Assembly: GCA_038502055.1 (NCBI GenBank) | Contig: JAXRKN010000042.1 | Span: 3,968,001-4,032,000, forward strand | Source: Tanytarsus gracilentus | Taxonomy: Eukaryota; Arthropoda; Insecta; Diptera; Chironomidae | Length of the DNA: 64,000 nt | Reading direction: 5' to 3' | In this document: positions 57,162-64,000 of the stretch, one piece after another | Layout of the letters: every line of letters begins with the position of its first letter | Position numbering within the stretch: the stretch's first letter is position 1 | Notes under the pieces: model-generated | The model's input: the letters and a program-made list of their open reading frames with translations, nothing else | The model's database searches: none | Told to the model about the DNA's origin: nothing | Position numbers and translations under genes: made by a program

Positions 57162-57984
57162 AATTCTCAACGGCAGACGAAGTCTTCCTGGAGATTTGAA
57201 AATAAATTTTTTTATTAATGGTTTTTCTTTTATTAAAACATTGAATTAAACATCTTTTCAACTCACAAATTATTGTATTTACAACATGATTTTTTACTTA
57301 TGTTGTTGCTTCTTTTGAAATATCTTTCATTTCAATAAACTCCTTGTACAAAAATAATTAGAAAATTGTTAAATTTTTCGACTCTTTAAATTTGTTTAAT
57401 ACAGCGAAAATAGTATAACAAAACTAATGTTATGATTATCTTAAGATATATAAATATTAATTTCTTTTAGGTTTAAGAAAATTTCTCTCAGAAAGCGTTA
57501 TTTAATGGCTCTTTTAAGTCAATTAGTTTAAAGTATGTAATTTTTGTTAAGTCGTTGAATAAGACACATTTTGGTACTATCGTTATTGTTCGCTCAAAGG
57601 AATTTTCTATAATAATTTGATTTATGTGCTCATAAGGCAATTAGTGCAACAGCTTATGCAAATTATGGTACTTTTTCCATAAAGATTCAAATAATCGAAA
57701 TTGTAGAACTATAGTAAGAAGAAGCTAAAGTAAGTTACGCAGTTGCTAGAATAAAACACAGTGAAGGGAAAACGATTACAAGAAAGCTCAGCAGAAAATG
57801 AAATTTCATTGACTGTTTTCAAACATTTTACAATTTATAAAATGTATCAAGCTTAGTTTAAAGACACTCAAAAAAAATTTCATTAAAGCGTTCATTAAAC
57901 ATTTTTCACCATACTGGAACCTTTCAACGATTATTTACGCGTTTCATAATAAAATATAATATAAGTTATATATAGTTAATTATT
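57162..57984. other. Convergent 3' UTR region of lin-52 and kindlin
   Basis: No coding sequence seen. AATAAA signals on the plus strand are near 57157 and 57202. The rest is AT-rich and presumably includes the kindlin 3' UTR on the minus strand. Confidence 0.45.
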
Positions 57985-60823
57985 TTAATTCCAGCCACCT
58001 GTCAGCTTGTGGTAAAGTTCTTCGTTAAGCTGTTGATTATTTTCTTTAGAGCGCATTGACATGAAAATGTAACCGCCAATAAACTCGTGTACGACCTTGC
58101 AGTCTGACGACAATACAGAGAAAACTGTATTTTCGCCTTCAAACTGAACCATCATGTGCTTAACCTCCCAGTTTACATTCCATGCCTACAAATAAAAGGT
58201 GTGCGAGTTTTTTAAATAATAAAATTTCGAAATATTATTAGAATTACCTTCATGGTGTTATATCGCCATGTTTTTACATGATCTCCACTGGAAATGTCCA
58301 TTTGCATAATTCTATTGCTTGCAACTCCAAGAAGGCAAGCCTTTTTGTGTCCATCAAATTTGATAACAAAAAGGGTGACTCCATATTCTGGTAAACTTTG
58401 CCACGCTTTGATATAGTTTAATTTGGCATCGATCAGTGACAAATCTTTAACATTTGCATGTGCGTCCAACATTCTTTGTGCAGCTTTACCCTTCAACTTT
58501 TTTGCATAACGCGATGCCAAATATTCAGATGGATCAATATTATTTGGATTTATATTAACCGCTGATGCTTGTGCGGGCTTTTGCATGCTAAGGAACGAAC
58601 GAATACTAGATACTTCACTCTCATATGAGCTATCAGCAAGTGAACGACCTTTTGCGGCCAAACGACAGGCAGCCATCCATTTGGCATACTGTTCTTCATT
58701 ATCACAACGAATCCACACCTCGCTATTCGGTCCATTTCCATAATCTGGTGGTACTTCAAGTTTGATGTGAAACTTTCCCTGTGCTAAATTCACTTCTGGT
58801 GTAACTTCACATCCACGCAAATTTATTGAAATGGCCGGCGGAGCACTACTTCTGCTCTCTTCACGACTTTTAAAGAGATACAAATGCAAATCTTTGTAGG
58901 TGAACCAGTAGCGTTTATACGCTTTCAACGTAAATTTTTTCGGTCTAGAAAAGAAAATTAAAATTTGATAACGTTTTAAAAATATTACTCTCATTGAAGC
59001 TCACTTAAAAAATCTCAAATAATCCGTTAATTCTGGGATATGCGTGATGTCGCCATTCTTAACACCGTTGCGTGGACCTTCTAATGTGATTTGTAATTCA
59101 CTCAAAGCTGCATCTATATCGTCGTCTCCCCCACCGTTATCTAAACTCGAAGTATCTATTCCAGAATCAGGCTGAGGCTGGTCATTTTGAATGTTAATTT
59201 GAAGTTGCAATGATCCTATTTAAATAGAGTACATCATTAACATCTCGATAGATTTCAAAGTTAAAATCATATCGTTGTACGCGAAATAAAATCAAAATCA
59301 AAATCAAAATCAAATATACATACCAAACATAAGCATCTCCTCCTCAGTACAATCTAACTCTTCATTCAACAATTGCCATTTTGCTTGCTCATAGAGTTGG
59401 TTTATTCGCACTTGGTCATATTTTGGATTAAGGTCAAAAAATGAATAGTACTTGAAACGAAGACAAAGCGTGTCAAATTCACGAATGCCTTGTTCCATAA
59501 TTGATAATGAAGAGTCGAGCCATCTGCAATAGAAATAATAATAGAATAACAGTTAAGCACACTTTAGAAGAAGACACTTATAGAAATAAATTATATTTTA
59601 CCCAACGTTCATTCTAGCACGCTCAATAAGTGATTTGGGCCGGACGAGTTTTGATATTGCCTCAGGACTTGGGGCCCGTGGACTGTAGGCTAAATTCTCG
59701 CAAAAATCTCCGAGACTAGAAGATGAATCGTTGAAATTGTATGTGTAACCGTTTGAGTGATGACGTAATGTACCGGTCGGTGAACTAATTGGTGTATTGC
59801 CCTGCTGATTGTGTGAAGGAGGTGGTGTAGGTCTTTGTGCAACCGGAGCGCACGAGAATGGGCGTTCATCAAGGCTATTATCGCTTCCATGAAAACTATG
59901 TGCATGTGTTGGAATAAAAGTGTTGGTATCGGGTGCAGGAGAAATGTATTCCCGATTATTTTGATAATTTCCATTCTGTTCCACTAGCATTTTCTTTTTC
60001 GGTAAATCTGCATAGTTCTTTTTCAAATGCTCCGGTGATAATGGCTTACAAAGCGACAGTTCTTCTGGATAGCGAATGCCCAAATCTTTGCACAGATTCA
60101 CAACGGCTCTAAATGTTTTTACAGAAAAGTCTACCCGACAATCAATATACCTTAGATCCGGAATCTGCGAAAATAAAAATTACTTGTATTCAATCTCAAT
60201 GATATATATTTTGTATTAATGCGATGTTTTATTGAAAAGTTTTGTCGCGATTTAGTTATTGTATATAATTAACACGCAGCGTAATTATTCATAAAGTGTT
60301 GTGTTAAGGCGCCGATATTATCATTACTTCTCATATAAAGACAAAACAAAATTCTCGTCGCAAGTGGACTTTAGCATTCATATTGAGTGAAAAAAATTTG
60401 TGTCGTCAATATGTTTTCAAAAATACAGTAAAAGATTTTAAACACATAAAAAGCATTTAATTTAGTTTTACAATAAACCATATGGACAAGTCTTGTTGGA
60501 TCACTGCTTGCATAAATATAAATACTTTGTTAGCCTTTGAATCGTGCAAGTTTATGAAAAAATCAATTGACTTGTTGCCTTATTCGGAATTTCTTTAATA
60601 AATTTTTTTTGTAAAATTACACTTTAATTTAAATTGTTTGTACGATATTTTTTCATGTTTCTTTTTTATCTCACCTGAACTCGTAAAATTTTGTGCATGG
60701 GTGTAAAGTGCAGAAGAGCATCGGCATGTAATCCTACTTGGTCAAGAGTAGAACGTGTTCTGGTCAACCAAATATTTCTTGCTGGCCACCATAATGCATG
60801 ATCTGACCAATCTTTAGGAAGTG
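57985..60823 (-). CDS. FERMT: Kindlin/fermitin, integrin activator (5' end missing)
   Basis: FERM-type adaptor that binds integrin beta tails with talin. Exons in transcript order: 60675-60823, 59602-60164, 59324-59523, 59005-59215, 58248-58944, 57985-58185. The first visible exon enters in phase with ALPKDWSDHALWWPARNIWL, the end of the F0 and start of the F1 region; the next has RYPEELSLCKPLSPEHLKK and a long insert with Pro and Ser. Then WLDSSLSIMEQGI and RFKYYSFFDLNPKYDQVRI (F2), PELTDYLRFF and KPKKFTLKAYKRYWFTYKDL (PH domain, with EVWIRCDNEEQYAKWMAA), and the F3 end AWNVNWEVKHMMVQF...YHKLTGGWN. The N-terminal exon (roughly the first 50 residues, including the expected HIGGVMLKLVE block) is not in 60824-64000 as far as I can see, so it probably lies beyond the window. 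Confidence 0.95.
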
Positions 60824-63720
60824 CTAAAATAAAAAATAAATTTTATTTAAATCAAAATTTAAAACCGATGAATGCTCGAAAGAAAATACAGAGTATAAAT
60901 AAAAGTGGTAATATTTCTTTAACCAATTCCAACGAAATACTGATTAAAAGAATGTGTCAATTTAATTTAACTCCATTGTTTAATTTAAGCTACATATTTC
61001 ATATTTTAAAGATTTTTGTCCATTCTGAATCGCAAAAAAAAGATGGTGTCGAATACTTTTTTGGAATTTTTTTCCCACTCACATGTCATGGGTAAATATT
61101 CCATATAAGGATGATGTTTTCGAGTTTTGAGAGTGTTGTCAACCTACTTAACTTTGGCTGGCCATGGAAATGAGTATATTTTGCGGCACGAATGAGATAA
61201 ACTAAACTTAACTAAACATTAAAATACATCCACAACTAGACACGATTAGATACTTTGCTTAAATAACCACTGTGAAATTTTCTTCTTTAAAAACCACAAA
61301 ATAATAATGAAATTAAATCTTTTAATGTGAATTTAACGAACATGATCTATATAAAAATTACCCTGGCAGGGTACATGCCCTAATGTTACCTTTAAAAATC
61401 AAAAATCCTCATACAAATAAAATTTAAAACTTGACCGCAACGTATTTTTAATAGACAATTGTATACGAAAAGTAAACTTTTATTTAAATTTCGTCGTCAA
61501 CTGTTTTGCTGTCTCACGCGCAAGGTAAATAATATAATTCAAAATTTCACGTTTTGAGTAGTTAAGTTTTTAAAATTTAATAAATTTTTAAAAAATATCT
61601 ATAAAATGGTTTAATATTTGTATTTACATTATCACAAGCTCATGTATACACGAGTTTCACGATAACTGATAAGATAAAAAATTCTAAGAATAAATGGAAT
61701 TTTCATTTTTTTGTAATTTATTTTTCGAAATATAATTATCAATAATGTATCAATTAACAGGATACTTTAGAAAAAATCCTAGAAGATGACCTATTCTACC
61801 TCAGTGTTTTATTTGCAAATAATTCTAATTTTAATTCAAAACTGAACGAAAAATGCAAAAAATCAAGAATCTTCGTAGAAATGTTATATCGTAAGTTCAT
61901 AGCAAAGGTTTATAAGTAAACCAAAATCATGAAACAAACTAAAATTGGTAAGATCAACCCAAGCATTGGAACAATTTATTTTTATTTTCCATAACAATTT
62001 TATTTTCAAGTTGGCTCAAGTTGGATGTTTAAACTGTAGTTGGAAATTCTGAGTAAGTAAATAATGAAAGCTATTTTTGTAAATATTCAAGTATTTTCCG
62101 TTCACATTTCATAATGATGTTTCAATGAAATACTCTCTAATAATGTTCAAAAAGTCTCAGCAAGCGTATTCTAAAATTTTGACCATGTATATGCTGAATA
62201 AAATTTTGCAGCATATTATATTGATTGAGAATTATTTTAAAACAAGATACCCCAAAAATAACTAACTAAAAAAGATAAATAAGTTTAATATGCATCTATG
62301 TTTTTTTTAATTTAAAACGAATGTGAAGAAAAATCTCAGAAAAATTACGTTGTAGTCATTTAAAGTAAAAAGCTGTAAAAAGCATATAGGCGTTAGCCGA
62401 GAAAAAATGTCGATACGTCAGAAATAAGTAAGATTGTAAGAAAATTGCTGTAAAAATCCAACACATGTGTTTGTAAATTTTTTGTTGTTTTATATAAAGA
62501 AAATCGTAGAATAGTTTAATATTTATTCAACCATATTAAGCAAAAATTTTTCTATGAATTCGATTTTAAAATTGAAATTGCAAATATTTTAAGACACAAA
62601 ATTAAAAATTCTTTTAAAGTAAATTTTCCAGTTAAAATTTTTTTTAATGGCCTTGCCTAAGAATTTACAGCTGTTTGAAGTTTTCATGAGAATCAAGATA
62701 TTTTTGCATTCTTTTGTGTCACGTGTCACAAAAAAGACCATACTTTTAGATGGATATTTAATTTTTTTTTCAAACGGCAGATGTTTATGTTTTTAGATCA
62801 TATACTTTTTTTTAAAAATCTTCAGGTCTTCATGGATCGATTCCAACAAATTTAAGAAATTATTTATGGCAATTGAGAACATTGACCGGTATGATATGCT
62901 TTAAAAAATAAACACGTCATTGGTTAGCTTGAAAGCTATTATATAAGATTAATAATATAATAATTTTAAATGACATCAGTGTCTCTACGAATTTTTTTAT
63001 GCATTGAATTACCATCAACAAGTTGTATAAATTATGAGAAAACTTAATTTAAAATTCTGTTAATTGTAAAAAATTTAGAGCACAAACTCAGGCATAACCC
63101 AATGTTTTAATAAATAAAATTTTAACGTTCTTCATATGAATAAAGAGTGTATATCTCTATATTCCATAAATGTTGTAGTTATTTTGTTAGTCAATGTTTT
63201 TAGAAATTTTCAAAAAATGGGACTTCCTTACAGTAACCAGTTGAAATAGAAGCATATATTATTATATTGACTAAATGGTAAAGGATATTATTTTTCTTTT
63301 TGGTATCTGCTCTTAAAACATGTGCATCCGGAATACACATCATCCGCATCTGTTCATTTTCTCTTTTAATTTCTATTGAGAATCTCTTCTCCGAAATAAG
63401 AAAATAATTTTCTGATTTTTTGTTAAATTCTCCTAATTTTATTTCAATTTTACATAAACACATTCTTAATTTATAACGTAGAAGTTGTTGATTTGAAAGT
63501 TCAATTACATGCTAATGCAAATCGTTTCTCTACTGAACCGATTTATCAAACAATAAAAGGGTGATTCATGGAGAGTATGGAAGCGCAAATGAATAAAAAG
63601 GAATTCCTCTCGAAGCGTCATATCCTACGAAAATTCTATGAATCATGTTAAATGGTTAATCTTACAAGTTTAGTTAGTATCATTAGAGTAGAAAAACTGC
63701 TCTTAAAAATTATAGGGGGG
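60824..63720. other. Probable first intron of kindlin
   Basis: AT-rich, with no exon I can support on either strand. I searched the minus strand by eye for the missing kindlin N-terminus and did not find it. If the start lies to the right, this is an intron longer than 3.1 kb, far larger than the gene's other introns (about 55-510 bp). Confidence 0.4.
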
Positions 63721-63770
63721 GAGATTGATATAAATTTTTTTAAAAAAAAATAAAAAATTTTTTTTTTTAT

Positions 63771-63937
<167 letters not shown>

Positions 63938-64000
63938 TTTTATATTACTATAAAGTTTATGTGTATATACATAAAAAGTATGTACAGGTTCAACATTTAA

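Overview
The window is animal, almost certainly insect, nuclear DNA. It is AT-rich, most introns are short (about 50-90 bp, GT...AG), and every protein gene I could recognise is a fly-type single-copy gene. The Pax6 gene matches Drosophila twin of eyeless more closely than eyeless. A 155-residue globin with the FAGKDL motif recalls midge haemoglobins. My best guess is a nematoceran fly, possibly a chironomid; this is inference. I joined exons by hand from splice sites, reading phase and family conservation.

Layout. 736-4543 (+): lipin, with two alternative last exons. 5582-7061 (+): an intracellular globin in nine exons, with a 71-bp perfect-arm hairpin in its last intron. 7062-11584: non-coding, with another large inverted repeat, an extreme T-rich tract, a perfect 19-bp palindrome and a dispersed repeat. 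11585-17582 (-): toy/Pax6, 11 coding exons. 17583-28074: about 10.5 kb without a recognisable gene. 28075-32765 (+): mitochondrial aspartate/glutamate carrier (aralar/citrin), whose ninth intron is filled with minisatellites and a dispersed repeat. 32991-34188 (-): a protein with an AT-hook-like segment and a CtBP-like motif. 34664-37783 (-): an acidic, RS-rich nuclear-type protein. 38678-40138 (+): Lis-1. 40552-41479 (-): a compact starvin/BAG3-type co-chaperone. 41904-42156 (-): two tandem mir-281 hairpins. 44129-46219 (-): taranis (SERTA domain). 46220-55967: a second gene desert, holding a 756-bp hAT-type MITE. 55968-56435 (+): Pa1/PAGR1. 56614-57161 (+): lin-52. 57985-60823 (-): kindlin/fermitin, whose first exon(s) lie beyond the right edge. 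The window ends in a T73-A88 homopolymer palindrome.

The genes do not form one pathway. Several are chromatin or cell-cycle regulators (Pa1 in the Trr/MLL3-4 complex, lin-52 in dREAM/MuvB, taranis). The two deserts flank toy and tara, developmental regulators that would be expected to need large cis-regulatory domains. I found no CRISPR, bacterial-type operon, rRNA or tRNA signal. The most notable items are the mir-281 pair, the duplicated lipin terminal exon, the nine-exon globin with its intronic hairpin, the microexons in toy and starvin, and the hAT MITE with an intact target-site duplication.
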